From assembly GCA_027315165.1 (NCBI GenBank), contig DAHUYN010000010.1, positions 25,021 through 89,020 on the forward strand: a stretch of DNA of 64,000 nucleotides, in the 5' to 3' direction. The translations under genes were made by a program, and so were the position numbers. The DNA comes from Thermoplasmata archaeon (GTDB lineage: Archaea > Thermoplasmatota > Thermoplasmata > Lutacidiplasmatales > UBA184). Of this stretch, positions 20,353 through 29,735 are shown piece after piece; position 1 is the stretch's first letter; every line of letters begins with the position of its first letter. The notes under the pieces are model-generated. The model was not told the origin of the DNA. It saw only the letters and a list, made by a program, of their open reading frames with translations, and did no database searches.

Positions 20353-20436
20353 CGCTGAGGGGGAGATTTGAACTCCCGTGGCGGAACCGCCACCAGCTTT
20401 CAAGGCTGGCGCCTTGCCGGGCTAGGCTACCTCAGC
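20353..20436 (-). tRNA. tRNA-Ser(UGA), no intron
   Basis: Minus strand GCTGAGGTAGCC...CCAGC CTTGAAA GCTGG, long variable arm TGGCGGTTCCGCCA, T-arm GGGAGTTCAAATCTCCC, acceptor CCTCAGC. Confidence 0.93.
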
Positions 20437-20607
20437 GCGACCCGAGGACGGCGGCCGGCCGAGAAAAACTTACCCCCGCCGCGCCGGACCGCGGTCCCGG
20501 CCCTTCGCGGGGCGGCGTGGATCCCGTCGGCGACGCCGACGCGACCCGGGTCCCGAGGGTCCGTCGGACGGCCGGGGCGGAGGCTCGGGGAAGGGCCCGG
20601 AGGCCGA

Positions 20608-20708
20608 TGCAGGCGCCGGGAGTCCCGCGCGAACGCGGGAGGCGTCCGCGATTCGAACCCGGGTGGTCAGCTTGGAAGGCTGACATCCTACCGCTAGATT
20701 ACACCTGC
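20608..20708 (-). tRNA. tRNA-Gly(UCC) interrupted by a 30-nt intron in the T-loop
   Basis: Minus strand GCAGGTG TA ATCTAGCGGTAGGAT G TCAGC CTTCCAA GCTGA CCAC CCGGG TTCGAA[intron]T CCCGG CGCCTGC A; acceptor and T-stem pair only when the intron is removed. Confidence 0.88.
20622..20651 (-). other. Predicted BHB intron (30 nt) of tRNA-Gly(UCC) at about 59/60
   Basis: Minus strand TCGCGGACGCCTCCCGCGTTCGCGCGGGAC: 8-bp stem CGCGGACG/CGTTCGCG, central helix UUCG/CGGG (two GU), 3-nt bulges AAU and ACU. Confidence 0.8.
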
Positions 20709-20746
20709 ACGGGCCGCCGGGCCGGGCGACGGACCGGCTGCCTCGA

Positions 20747-21313
20747 CTAATGCTTTGGGGTCGGCGCGCCGCCGCCGTGCGCGGCGCTGAGCTCCAGAAG
20801 CGCGACCCGCTCGAGGACGAGCCCCTCCCACGCCTCTCGCGGGACCGTCCGGCGCTCTTCGGGCCCCACGCCCAGCCGATCGAGCGTCCCCTCGTCGACG
20901 GGGCGCGGGTAGGCCGAGGGCTCGTCGACGAGGCCGAGCGCCTCGAGGAGCGAGGCGAGCGTCCGGGGGCGCTCGGCGACGACGACGAACGTCTCGGTGT
21001 CGTCGGAGATGCCGACCTTCTGCAGGGCCCGCGGCAGCTGGTCGTCGCCGGCGACCCAGAGCGAGTACTCCGCGCCGCGCACGCGGAGCCGGCTCTCCCC
21101 GCGCTGGCGGGAGCGGCCGAGGTGGGCCCACGCCGAGAGGAGGTGCCGCTCGCCGGCGATCGACCGCGCGTCGAAGACCGCGACGAGCGCCTCGCCCGCG
21201 CTCTCGGCCCTCAGCCGCCGGACCAGCTCCGAGGACGTCGGCTCGCCGGGAGTCCGACGACGGGCGCCGACGGCCTGGAGCGTGCGGCTCTCCGTCGGGG
21301 GCAGCGGGGCCAC
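20747..21313 (-). CDS. KEOPS subunit Cgi121-like
   Basis: LVAVFDARSIAGERHLLSAWAHLGRSRQRGESRLRVRGAEYSLWVAGDDQLPRALQKVGI follows the Cgi121/TPRKB pattern; GTG start at 21313. Confidence 0.75.
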   Translation of the reverse strand: MAPLPPTESRTLQAVGARRRTPGEPTSSELVRRLRAESAGEALVAVFDARSIAGERHLLSAWAHLGRSRQRGESRLRVRGAEYSLWVAGDDQLPRALQKVGISDDTETFVVVAERPRTLASLLEALGLVDEPSAYPRPVDEGTLDRLGVGPEERRTVPREAWEGLVLERVALLELSAAHGGGAPTPKH

Positions 21314-21320
21314 GACGCGC

Positions 21321-21932
21321 TCACTCCTTGAGGAAGCGGAGGAACGCCTCGCGCGTCCTCGGCTGGAGGACATAGTTCTCGCGCTTCTCGCGGCCGATCG
21401 TCGAGGTCGGCGTCGGGCCGTAGTCGTGCCCGGGGAGGATGACGAGACCGTCGTCGAGACGGACGAGGCGCTGGAAGAGGGAGTCGTAGAGCTTGGACGG
21501 GTCCCCGCCGGGAAGGTCCGTGCGGCCGCACTCACCGACGAACAGCGTGTCGCCCGTGGCGACGTGCCCGTCGAAGACGTAGAGGACGCTGTCGTCGGTG
21601 TGCCCGGGCGTGTGGACGACCTGGAAGCGGAGACCGCCGACCTCGAGCGAGGCGCCGTCCTCGACGCTCACGTCCTGGCCGATCGGGGCCGCGACATGGG
21701 CGACGACCTGGGCTCCCGTGCGCGCCTTCACGTCCTCGTTCCCGGCGATGTGGTCCGGATGCCGGTGCGTGTTGAGGATGTAGCGGACCTTGACGGACCT
21801 CGCGTCGATCGCCTCGAGGACCGGCGTCACGCCGAACGAAGGGTCGATGACGACGCCCGCGCCCCCCTCTCTCTCCGCGACGAGGTAGGTGAAGTTCTGG
21901 TACGGGCCGATGACGTACTGCTCGAGGAGCAC
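21321..21932 (-). CDS. Metallo-beta-lactamase-fold hydrolase (glyoxalase II-like)
   Basis: LNTHRHPDHIAGNEDV, HTPGHTDDSVLYVF, GDTLFVGECGRTDLPGGD, LPGHDYG; start GTG at 21932. Confidence 0.9.
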   Translation of the reverse strand: MLLEQYVIGPYQNFTYLVAEREGGAGVVIDPSFGVTPVLEAIDARSVKVRYILNTHRHPDHIAGNEDVKARTGAQVVAHVAAPIGQDVSVEDGASLEVGGLRFQVVHTPGHTDDSVLYVFDGHVATGDTLFVGECGRTDLPGGDPSKLYDSLFQRLVRLDDGLVILPGHDYGPTPTSTIGREKRENYVLQPRTREAFLRFLKE

Positions 21933-21976
21933 GCGCCGCCGAAGCCCGCCGGATATTAAGCGAGCGGCTCGCGGCG

Positions 21977-22897
21977 CTACCGGACGGTGTCGATCTCCCG
22001 CTCGTCGGGCAGGGCTCGAGCCCCGGTGACGGCGTCGAGCACGACGCGCCCCTCGGGGCCTTCGACGTACCAGTAGGGCACGTGGAGGAGCACCGTCGGC
22101 CCGAGCCGAAGGTCCCCAGGACCCGGCGGCACGCGCCGGCGCTCGATCACGAGGGCGCCGCCGTGCTGCTCGCTGTGGTCGACGCTCACCGTATGGCGCT
22201 TGAGGACCGCCTCCTCGGCGATCGCCCGGCTCTGCTCCTCCGAGAGCTCCGGCTCGAGCCGCTGGCTCGAGACCTCGAGACCCCCCGTGACCTCGCGCTC
22301 GCCGGCCTCCCACACCTCGGCGTGGCCCGTGAGCGCGTTGACGGCGATCAGGTGGTCGCTCGTCGCCCCCGTGCCGCCGTGCGCCGAGGCGACTCGCACG
22401 CGGTACGGGGTCACGAAGAACGGCACGAGGCGGAGCGAGTAGCGGCACCCCTCGACGCCCGCGAGCGCCTCGGCCTCCGCCTGGCCCAGGCGCGGGACGA
22501 TGATCCGCTCGCCCTCGGGGAAGACCGTCGCCGGGGGCTCGAGGGCCGCGCGCGCCGACGGCTCCTCCTCGCCGATGGGGCCCGTCGGGCCCGGCAGGAG
22601 GATCTCTCCGAGCGCCGGCCCGAGCGTCGTCGGGTCGAGGACCTCGATCCCGCGCTCGGCGGCGATCTTGCGCGCCACCTCGCCGGGCTCTTCAGCGTAG
22701 ACGAGCGTGCGGTGGACGACGTCGCCGGGGAACTCGCCCTCGACCTCGACCGGGGAGCGGAGGCCCGAGACGAGGAAGACGGCGCGATGGTCTCGAGCCC
22801 GAACGGCCCGGAGCCCGTTCGAGCGGTCCTCGAGCCGATAGCCCGCGGCCTCGAGCAGCCGGCGCAGCGTCGGCGTCGTACCGCCGCCGGGCGACAT
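21977..22897 (-). CDS. Conserved hypothetical protein
   Basis: 306-aa ORF with coding-like composition; no recognized domain. Confidence 0.65.
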   Translation of the reverse strand: MSPGGGTTPTLRRLLEAAGYRLEDRSNGLRAVRARDHRAVFLVSGLRSPVEVEGEFPGDVVHRTLVYAEEPGEVARKIAAERGIEVLDPTTLGPALGEILLPGPTGPIGEEEPSARAALEPPATVFPEGERIIVPRLGQAEAEALAGVEGCRYSLRLVPFFVTPYRVRVASAHGGTGATSDHLIAVNALTGHAEVWEAGEREVTGGLEVSSQRLEPELSEEQSRAIAEEAVLKRHTVSVDHSEQHGGALVIERRRVPPGPGDLRLGPTVLLHVPYWYVEGPEGRVVLDAVTGARALPDEREIDTVR

Positions 22898-22995
22898 CCT
22901 CCGAACGAGCCCTCCCGGGGTTATCTCACTTCCGTCGCCACCGCCGGTGGACGCCGGGTCGAAACCCTCATCCTCGGCGCCGCCGGTCCCGGGCC

Positions 22996-23814
22996 GTGGG
23001 CCGGTATCGGGTCGGCTGCACGGGCTGGGGCTACGACGACTGGGTCGGGGGGTTCTATCCCCCGGGCACGCCGGCGGGCGAGTACCTCGCCCGGTACGCG
23101 CGTGTCTTCGACCTCACCGAGGTCGACTCGAGCTTCTACCGGGCGCCGGGCCGCTCCCTCTGCGCGCGGTGGGCCCGGACGACCCCCGAGGGGTTCCTCT
23201 TCGCCCTGAAGGTCCCGCGAGAGGTCACGCACGCCGTCGGGGCCCCGTTCGCGGCGGGCGCGCTCGCGGCGTTCCTCGAGGGTCTCGCCCCGCTGCGGGA
23301 GGCGGGGAAGCTCGGCCCCCTCGTCGCCCAGTTCCCGCCGTCGTTCCGCCAGGACCGCCACGGGGGCCGGCTCGCCGAGCTCCTCGACGCCGTCCCGCCG
23401 GAGTTCGCGCTCGCCGTCGAGCTGCGGCACGCCTCCTGGTGGACCCCCGGGACGCTCTCGGCCCTCGAGGCCCGCGGCGCCGCCCTCGTCTGGTCGGTCT
23501 ACCCTCAGGTCCACCCGCCCTACCGGCTCACCGCCCCGTTCCTCTACGCGCGGTGCGTCGGCGACCGGGCCCTGACCCGGTTCGACGCGATCCAGCGCGA
23601 CCAGGGGCCGGCGATGGAGGAGTTGCGCGCGCACTTCGAGGACGAGGGCCGCTCCGCCCGGGACGTCTTCGTCCTGCTCAACAACCACTTCATGGGCTTC
23701 GGCCCCGGGACGGCGCAGCGCATGCAGGAGGTGCTCGGGGTGCCGAAGGCCGACCTCGCCCGGGCCCTCCGGCTCCGAGGCCAGCCCGGGCTCGAGGGGT
23801 TCGACGGCCCCTGA
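22996..23814 (+). CDS. DUF72 family protein
   Basis: YRVGCTGWGYDDWVGGFYPPGTPAGEYLARYARVFDLTEVDSSFYR is diagnostic of DUF72. Confidence 0.93.
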   Translation: MGRYRVGCTGWGYDDWVGGFYPPGTPAGEYLARYARVFDLTEVDSSFYRAPGRSLCARWARTTPEGFLFALKVPREVTHAVGAPFAAGALAAFLEGLAPLREAGKLGPLVAQFPPSFRQDRHGGRLAELLDAVPPEFALAVELRHASWWTPGTLSALEARGAALVWSVYPQVHPPYRLTAPFLYARCVGDRALTRFDAIQRDQGPAMEELRAHFEDEGRSARDVFVLLNNHFMGFGPGTAQRMQEVLGVPKADLARALRLRGQPGLEGFDGP

Positions 23815-23840
23815 GGGAGCCGCGGGACCTCCGAAGCAAC

Positions 23841-23850
23841 GTATATATCG
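23841..23850 (+). promoter_or_regulatory. TATA-like box upstream of cdc48
   Basis: GTATATATCG about 30 bp before ATG at 23878. Confidence 0.6.
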
Positions 23851-23877
23851 CGACCGGCGGTGCAATCGCTCGTACCG

Positions 23878-26100
23878 ATGGGAGAGGCAATCACCCTCCG
23901 CGTCGCCGAGGCGTTCCAGCAGGACATCGGTCTCGGCACCGCCCGCCTCGACGTCGGCACCCGCCAGCGGCTCAAGGTCGGGGTCGGCGACATCGTCGAG
24001 ATCCGCGGCCGCAAGACGACCGCGGCGCTCGTCAACCGCGCCCAGCAGGAGGACGAGGGGAAGGGGGTCCTCCGCGTCGAGGCGGTCGTCCGGCGGAACG
24101 CGGGGGTCAGCATCGGCGACCGCGTCATCGTCCAGCGGATCGACTGCCCGATCTCCGACTCGATCACGATCGCCCCGATCTACTCCGGCTCGGCGAAGAT
24201 GGACCTCGGGCCCGGTCTCGAGGCGTTCGTCTCGAAGGCGCTCAGCCGACGGCCGTTCGTGCGCGGGGACGTCTTCGTCATCCCCGGGGTCTTCCTGATG
24301 GGCGGCTCGCTGCCGTTCATGGTGCTGCAGACGCAGCCCAAGGGGACCGTCCAGGTCGGCCCGACGACGCTCATCACGATCAAGGACGAGACCGTCACCG
24401 AGACGGAGGTCGCGGCCCCTCGGGTCTCCTACGAGGACATCGGCGGCCTCAAGGAGAAGCTGGGACGCGTCCGCGAGATGATCGAGCTGCCCCTCAAGCA
24501 CCCCGAGCTGTTCGACCGGCTCGCGATCTCCCCGCCGAAGGGGGTGCTCCTCTACGGTCCCCCCGGGACGGGCAAGACGCTGATCGCGAAGGCCGTCGCG
24601 AACGAGGCCGGCGCGCACTTCATCGGCATCCAGGGGCCCGAGATCATCTCGAAGTACTACGGGGAGAGCGAGAAGGAGCTTCGGGAGAAGTTCGAGGAGG
24701 CGGAGAAGAACGCCCCCTCGGTGGTCTTCATCGACGAGCTCGACTCGATCGCCCCCCGCCGTGACGAGGTCGTCGGCGAGGTCGAGCGCCGCGTCGTCGC
24801 GCAGCTCCTCACGCTGATGGACGGCCTCTCGGGCCGGGGGAACGTCATCGTCATCGCCGCGACGAACCGCGAGGAGGCGATCGACCCCGCCCTCCGCCGT
24901 CCCGGCCGGTTCGACCGCGAGATCGAGATCGGCGTGCCGACGCAGGCCGGCCGGCTCGAGATCCTGCAGATCCACACGCGCGGGATGCCGATCGAGGGGG
25001 GCGAGAAGGAGCGGGAACGGACCCTCAAGGAGCTCGCGGCGCTCTCCCACGGCTTCGTCGGCGCCGACCTCGCGGCGCTCGCGCGCGAGGCGGCGATGCG
25101 GACGCTGCGCCGCTACCTGCCCGAGATCGACTTCGACAAGCCGATCCCGTTGAGCCTCCTCGAGAGGATGAAGGTCACCGACCGCGACTTCAAGGAGGCG
25201 CTCAAGCAGATCGAGCCGTCGAGCCTCCGCGACGTCTCGATCGAGATCCCGAGCGTCCGCTGGTCGGACATCGGGGGGCTCGACCGCGTCAAGCTCTCGC
25301 TGCAGGAGTCCGTCGAGCTGCCGTTCCGGAATCCCGCGGTCTACAAGCACCTGGGGATCGACGGGCCGCGAGGGATCCTCCTCTACGGCCCGCCCGGGGT
25401 CGGCAAGACCCTCCTCGCCAAGGCCGCCGCGACCGAGAGCCAGGCGAACTTCATCTCCGTCAAGGGCCCCGAGGTGATGAGCAAGTGGGTCGGGGAGAGC
25501 GAGAAGGCGGTCCGGGTGATCTTCAAGAAGGCCCGTCAGGCCTCGCCCGCGATCGTCTTCATCGACGAGATCGACGCGATCGCCCCCCGCCGCGGCCTCC
25601 AGACCTCGAGCGGCGTCACCGAGCGGATCGTGAACCAGCTCCTCACGTCGATCGACGGCCTCGAGTCGCTCGAGCGGGTGCTCGTCCTCGCCGCCACGAA
25701 CCGGCCGGACATCCTCGACGAGGCGCTGCTCCGGACCGGGCGGTTCGACCGGCTCGTCTACGTCGAGCCCCCCAACGTCGCCGGGCGGCTCGAGATCCTC
25801 AAGGTCCACACGAAGCGGATGCCCCTCGAGGACGTGAGCCTCCTCGAGATCGCCCAGCGGACCGAGGGGTTCGTCGGGAGCGACCTCGCGACCCTCTGCC
25901 GCGAGGCGGGGCTCGTCGCGATCCGCGAGAACGTGAAGGCCTCGAAGGTCACGATGGCCCACTTCGACGAGGCGCTGCGGCTCGCCCACGCCTCCCTCTC
26001 GCCCGAGACGCTCAAGTTCTACGAGGAGTTCCAAAAGCGCCTCGGTCGAGAGCGCGTCGCCGAGGCCCGCCAGGAGACGGCGCAGGCGATCTACCGCTGA
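23878..26100 (+). CDS. CDC48/VAT-type AAA ATPase (two AAA domains)
   Basis: N-domain [18 protein letters not shown]..., two Walker A ([16 protein letters not shown]) and two Walker B ([16 protein letters not shown]); C-terminus AIYR. Confidence 0.96.
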   Translation: MGEAITLRVAEAFQQDIGLGTARLDVGTRQRLKVGVGDIVEIRGRKTTAALVNRAQQEDEGKGVLRVEAVVRRNAGVSIGDRVIVQRIDCPISDSITIAPIYSGSAKMDLGPGLEAFVSKALSRRPFVRGDVFVIPGVFLMGGSLPFMVLQTQPKGTVQVGPTTLITIKDETVTETEVAAPRVSYEDIGGLKEKLGRVREMIELPLKHPELFDRLAISPPKGVLLYGPPGTGKTLIAKAVANEAGAHFIGIQGPEIISKYYGESEKELREKFEEAEKNAPSVVFIDELDSIAPRRDEVVGEVERRVVAQLLTLMDGLSGRGNVIVIAATNREEAIDPALRRPGRFDREIEIGVPTQAGRLEILQIHTRGMPIEGGEKERERTLKELAALSHGFVGADLAALAREAAMRTLRRYLPEIDFDKPIPLSLLERMKVTDRDFKEALKQIEPSSLRDVSIEIPSVRWSDIGGLDRVKLSLQESVELPFRNPAVYKHLGIDGPRGILLYGPPGVGKTLLAKAAATESQANFISVKGPEVMSKWVGESEKAVRVIFKKARQASPAIVFIDEIDAIAPRRGLQTSSGVTERIVNQLLTSIDGLESLERVLVLAATNRPDILDEALLRTGRFDRLVYVEPPNVAGRLEILKVHTKRMPLEDVSLLEIAQRTEGFVGSDLATLCREAGLVAIRENVKASKVTMAHFDEALRLAHASLSPETLKFYEEFQKRLGRERVAEARQETAQAIYR

Positions 26101-26190
26101 GCCCCGGCGCCCCCGCCCGACCCCCGTGACGTTCGGCGCCCGCCGGCGGCGAGCCCCCCTCGGGCGACGCGCGAGCCTCCTCGGTCGGCA

Positions 26191-26200
26191 AGCTATATGT
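26191..26200 (+). promoter_or_regulatory. TATA-like box upstream of surface protein gene
   Basis: AGCTATATGT about 67 bp before ATG at 26267. Confidence 0.45.
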
Positions 26201-26266
26201 AGGGGGGCTAGGTTCGCCGCCGCGTTCCTCGATAGGGGAATCCACAACCGGGAGACGTGAAACACG

Positions 26267-29200
26267 ATGGGAAACGCGCTGTCCCGAGTCCCCCTGCTGG
26301 CTCTGACGTTCGTGCTGCTGGCGGCGACGCTCGCATCACTTGCCGGAGCGCAGGCCGGCTCGACGCCGAACTATACCCTACTGGGGTACGCTGAGCAGGC
26401 CGGCGGCATCGCCCCGCCCCCGGTCCCGGCGGGCGTCACCGTGGACCTGATCTCCTCGGCCTCGCACCAGACCTACACGACGACCACGGCGAGCGCGAGC
26501 GGCCAGTTCAGCTTCACCTCGGCCAACACGGGCGGCACCCTCGCGCCCGGCTGGTGGGGCGTCTGGGTCCCGCCGCAGGCGAAGGTCCCGCTCTTCGGCA
26601 AGCCGTACGCCGTGCTGCCGGCGAACCAGAACCCCCAGTACTACTGGGAGAACTCGACCTCGCTCGCGACGCAGTCGACCTCGGCGAACCCCGTGACGAT
26701 CTCGGGGGTCACGCTCGTCCCCTACAACGCCACGATCTGGGGGAACGCGACCTACCAGGGCGCGCCGGTCGGCGGCGCCACGGTCGAGCTGCTCGACCCG
26801 ACGTTCAACGGCTTCGTCCTCTCGACGAACACGACCGTCGCGACGGCGACGAACACGACGGTCGTCGGCGAGTTCTCGCTCCAGGTTCCCTGGGGCACGT
26901 GGGTCCTCGAGACGATCGTCCCGGGCAGCCCGCCCCACTACAGCGTCGTCCAGACGACGATCAACGCCTCGAAGGTCACCGTGAACCCCTCGGTCTCGAA
27001 CTACCTCGCCTGGGGCTACGTCAACCAGGCGTCGACGCCGACCGCGCACGTCCCCTCCGGCGGCAACGTGACGGTGTTCGACCCGACCAACGGCCTCATC
27101 TACAGCTCGCCCACGCCCTCGGGCGGCTTCTACAGCTTCGGGACCTACCCGGCGGGCTTCATCGGCCCGGGCGCGCAGACCCTCGACGTCGTCCTCTCCG
27201 AGGTCGGCTGGCAGACGGTGAGCTACGCGCTCAGCGTCTCGAGCTCGAACCCGACGGGCGGGGCCGCGCCGAAGGTCGTCTACACGACGCCGATGGCCGC
27301 GCCCGCGGTCTACAACACGACCCTCAACTTCTCGGCCGGCTTCGGCAAGGTCACGATCGGCACGTCGGCGAAGCTCGCGAACGACTCGACGCTCCCCGAC
27401 CTGGCGAACGCCTCGGTCGGGCAGCTCTGGGCCCAGCTCGCGCTGGACTGGCAGCACAACCTCACGTTCTCGGCGGCGAACCTTCCCGCGTTCCTGAGCT
27501 GGGTCAACTCCTCCGGGCCGTTCTTCCCGGCGGGGCAGAACCTCCTCACGGTCAACGGGACGGGCTTCGGACAGCCGACGAACTACACGTTCACGAACGC
27601 GAGCGGCTGCTCGTCGTACTGCGGCCTCACGAGCGCGGCGGGCCTTTCGCTCGGCTGGAGCCAGACGTACAACGCGACCGCCTCCGTGCCCACGAACGCG
27701 AAGTCCTACACGATCTCGTTCGTCTACCGCCACCCGACGAACGCGGAGTCGATCAACTACACCGTCCAGCTCCCGACCGGCTACGTCCTCAACGCGGGGA
27801 CGGGCGCGCCGGCGCAGAGCCGGCTCGCCCCGGCGGGTCCGGACGGCACCTGGACGTCCTTCACGCTCGTCTCGCTCCCGTCGACGGCGGCCGCCTCGAC
27901 GGCGTCCTTTACGATCGTGAAGTACGCCGCGGTCACCGCGAACGTCAACGTGACGACCTCGAACTTCGCCTTCTCGAAGGCGAACGTCCTCAACTCCACG
28001 CGCGGCAACTACACCGTCCTCGTCGGGGTCAGCGAGAACACGACGTTCTCGGCGCTCAACTCGACGTTCCCCGCGGGGAACAACGGGACGAAGTACTCCT
28101 GGAACTTCGGGGACGGGTCGGGCGTCACGAACACCTCGCAGCCGACGACCTACCACACCTACGGCGCGGCCGGTGAGTTCGCGGGCTCGCTCACGCTCAC
28201 GAGCTCGGGCGGACAGTCGTCGACGGTGCCGTTCTGGATCTACACCGACAACGAGAACCCCGTCGCCACGATCAGCACGAACGGGACGGTCCAGACGGCG
28301 ACCTCGGGAGGGACCTACCTCCTCGTCAACGCGTCGACGGTGCTCCAGTTCAACGCCTCGAAGAGCACGGATGCGATCAACGCGCAGACGACCCTCAAGG
28401 GGATCATCGCGGTCGCCTCGTGGAACGTCTCGACCGGGACGCACGCCGTCCGGCTCGCGAACTACTCCGCCGGCGCGGGGGCCCGGCCGTCGACGAACCT
28501 GACGATGGCGTTCACGGGCGGCGGCAGCTACCTCACGCAGGGGGACGTCAACGGCACCCCGATCGCGTTCACGGGCTGGCAGTTCAACGTGACGCTCCAG
28601 GTCTGGGACGGCGCGGGCCACCGCTCCGTCGCCTACCTCGACGTCCTCGTGCGCGACACGGAGAAGCCGACCCCCGTCGTGACGCTCCTCGACTCCCGCG
28701 GCCGCAACGTCGGCAGCTCGGGGATCGTCGAGGGCTCGAACGCGACGGCCGCGGTGACGCTCTCGGCCGCGAACTCGAGCGACCCCCACAACGGGTCGAT
28801 CGCCTGGTACAACTGGACGATCACGAACTCGGGGAACAGCTCGGTGAGCTACACGCTCAACCAGACGGCCGGCGCGGGCTACAAGCTCCCGACGCCCAAG
28901 CCCCAGTACTGGCTCCCGCCCCAGGTCAAGGCGTACACGGTGAACCTCACCGTCGGCGACCGGGCCGGGAACAAGGCGTGGGTCACCGCGTCGCTCACGG
29001 TCACGGTGAACACGAGCACGAGGCCCGTCCTCGTCGTGCAGAACCTGACGGCCCCGTCGACGATGACGGGCGGCTCGAGCTACACGGTCTGGGTCAACGT
29101 CACCAACACGATCGGGAAGAACTCGACCGCGAACGACCTCGCCGTCCGCTTCTACCTGCTGCCCCCCTCGGGGAGCGGGTCGGGGACGACGATCGGCGGG

Positions 29201-29620
29201 ACCGTCGAGTTCTACAACTACACGTCGAACACGACGATCGCCTCGAGCCCGATCCCGTCGCCGGTGAACCTCGTCTACAACCACACCGTGCGCGCCGTGA
29301 TCCGCTACTCGCCGAGCTCGACCGGCACGTTCGACCTCTGGGCGAACGCGACGGCCTCGAACGAGTTCGTCTCGGACTACCGCAACGGGGCCAACACGGC
29401 CCACGTGAGCGTCAGCCTGAACCCGAACCCGCTCGTCCTCTACGAGGAGGTCGGCGCGGGGGTCGCGGTCGCGGCGCTCGCGATCGTCCTCGTGCTCGTG
29501 TGGTACCGCCGGCGCACCTCGGGGGGCGGCGCGAAGCCCGCCAAGAGCGGCGCCCCGTCGAGCAAGAGCGGCCTCGAGCGCGGCAAGGATCGCAAGAGCG
29601 AGGACGACGACGACGAGTAG
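26267..29620 (+). CDS. Large Ser/Thr/Asn-rich surface protein with PKD-like domain and C-terminal TM anchor (S-layer candidate)
   Basis: Signal peptide LLALTFVLLAATLASLAGAQA, PKD-like WNFGDGSGVTNTSQPTTYHTYGAAGEFAGSLTLTSS, many N-X-S/T sequons, C-terminal VAALAIVLVLVWYRRR then charged tail. Confidence 0.88.
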   Translation: MGNALSRVPLLALTFVLLAATLASLAGAQAGSTPNYTLLGYAEQAGGIAPPPVPAGVTVDLISSASHQTYTTTTASASGQFSFTSANTGGTLAPGWWGVWVPPQAKVPLFGKPYAVLPANQNPQYYWENSTSLATQSTSANPVTISGVTLVPYNATIWGNATYQGAPVGGATVELLDPTFNGFVLSTNTTVATATNTTVVGEFSLQVPWGTWVLETIVPGSPPHYSVVQTTINASKVTVNPSVSNYLAWGYVNQASTPTAHVPSGGNVTVFDPTNGLIYSSPTPSGGFYSFGTYPAGFIGPGAQTLDVVLSEVGWQTVSYALSVSSSNPTGGAAPKVVYTTPMAAPAVYNTTLNFSAGFGKVTIGTSAKLANDSTLPDLANASVGQLWAQLALDWQHNLTFSAANLPAFLSWVNSSGPFFPAGQNLLTVNGTGFGQPTNYTFTNASGCSSYCGLTSAAGLSLGWSQTYNATASVPTNAKSYTISFVYRHPTNAESINYTVQLPTGYVLNAGTGAPAQSRLAPAGPDGTWTSFTLVSLPSTAAASTASFTIVKYAAVTANVNVTTSNFAFSKANVLNSTRGNYTVLVGVSENTTFSALNSTFPAGNNGTKYSWNFGDGSGVTNTSQPTTYHTYGAAGEFAGSLTLTSSGGQSSTVPFWIYTDNENPVATISTNGTVQTATSGGTYLLVNASTVLQFNASKSTDAINAQTTLKGIIAVASWNVSTGTHAVRLANYSAGAGARPSTNLTMAFTGGGSYLTQGDVNGTPIAFTGWQFNVTLQVWDGAGHRSVAYLDVLVRDTEKPTPVVTLLDSRGRNVGSSGIVEGSNATAAVTLSAANSSDPHNGSIAWYNWTITNSGNSSVSYTLNQTAGAGYKLPTPKPQYWLPPQVKAYTVNLTVGDRAGNKAWVTASLTVTVNTSTRPVLVVQNLTAPSTMTGGSSYTVWVNVTNTIGKNSTANDLAVRFYLLPPSGSGSGTTIGGTVEFYNYTSNTTIASSPIPSPVNLVYNHTVRAVIRYSPSSTGTFDLWANATASNEFVSDYRNGANTAHVSVSLNPNPLVLYEEVGAGVAVAALAIVLVLVWYRRRTSGGGAKPAKSGAPSSKSGLERGKDRKSEDDDDE

Positions 29621-29735
29621 GCCCTCGTCCCCGTAGTCGCGAACCCCTTCCGAGGTCCGCGGGGCACGACGCCCCGCGGCCCCCCCTGTTCTCGGGCGCG
29701 CTAGATTATGCGCGCGGCCCGCCCTCTCGGTCGCG

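Noticed and set aside
20609-20650. Hairpin CCCGCGTTCGCGCGGG as an independent terminator or ncRNA
   Set aside because: It falls within the tRNA-Gly intron, and the alternative 8-bp BHB pairing gives a functional explanation with correct splice product.
22921-26265. 1114-aa antisense ORF opposite cdc48/DUF72
   Set aside because: Low-complexity Arg/Glu/Leu-rich translation typical of antisense frames in very high-GC DNA; the opposite strand has clear CDC48 and DUF72.
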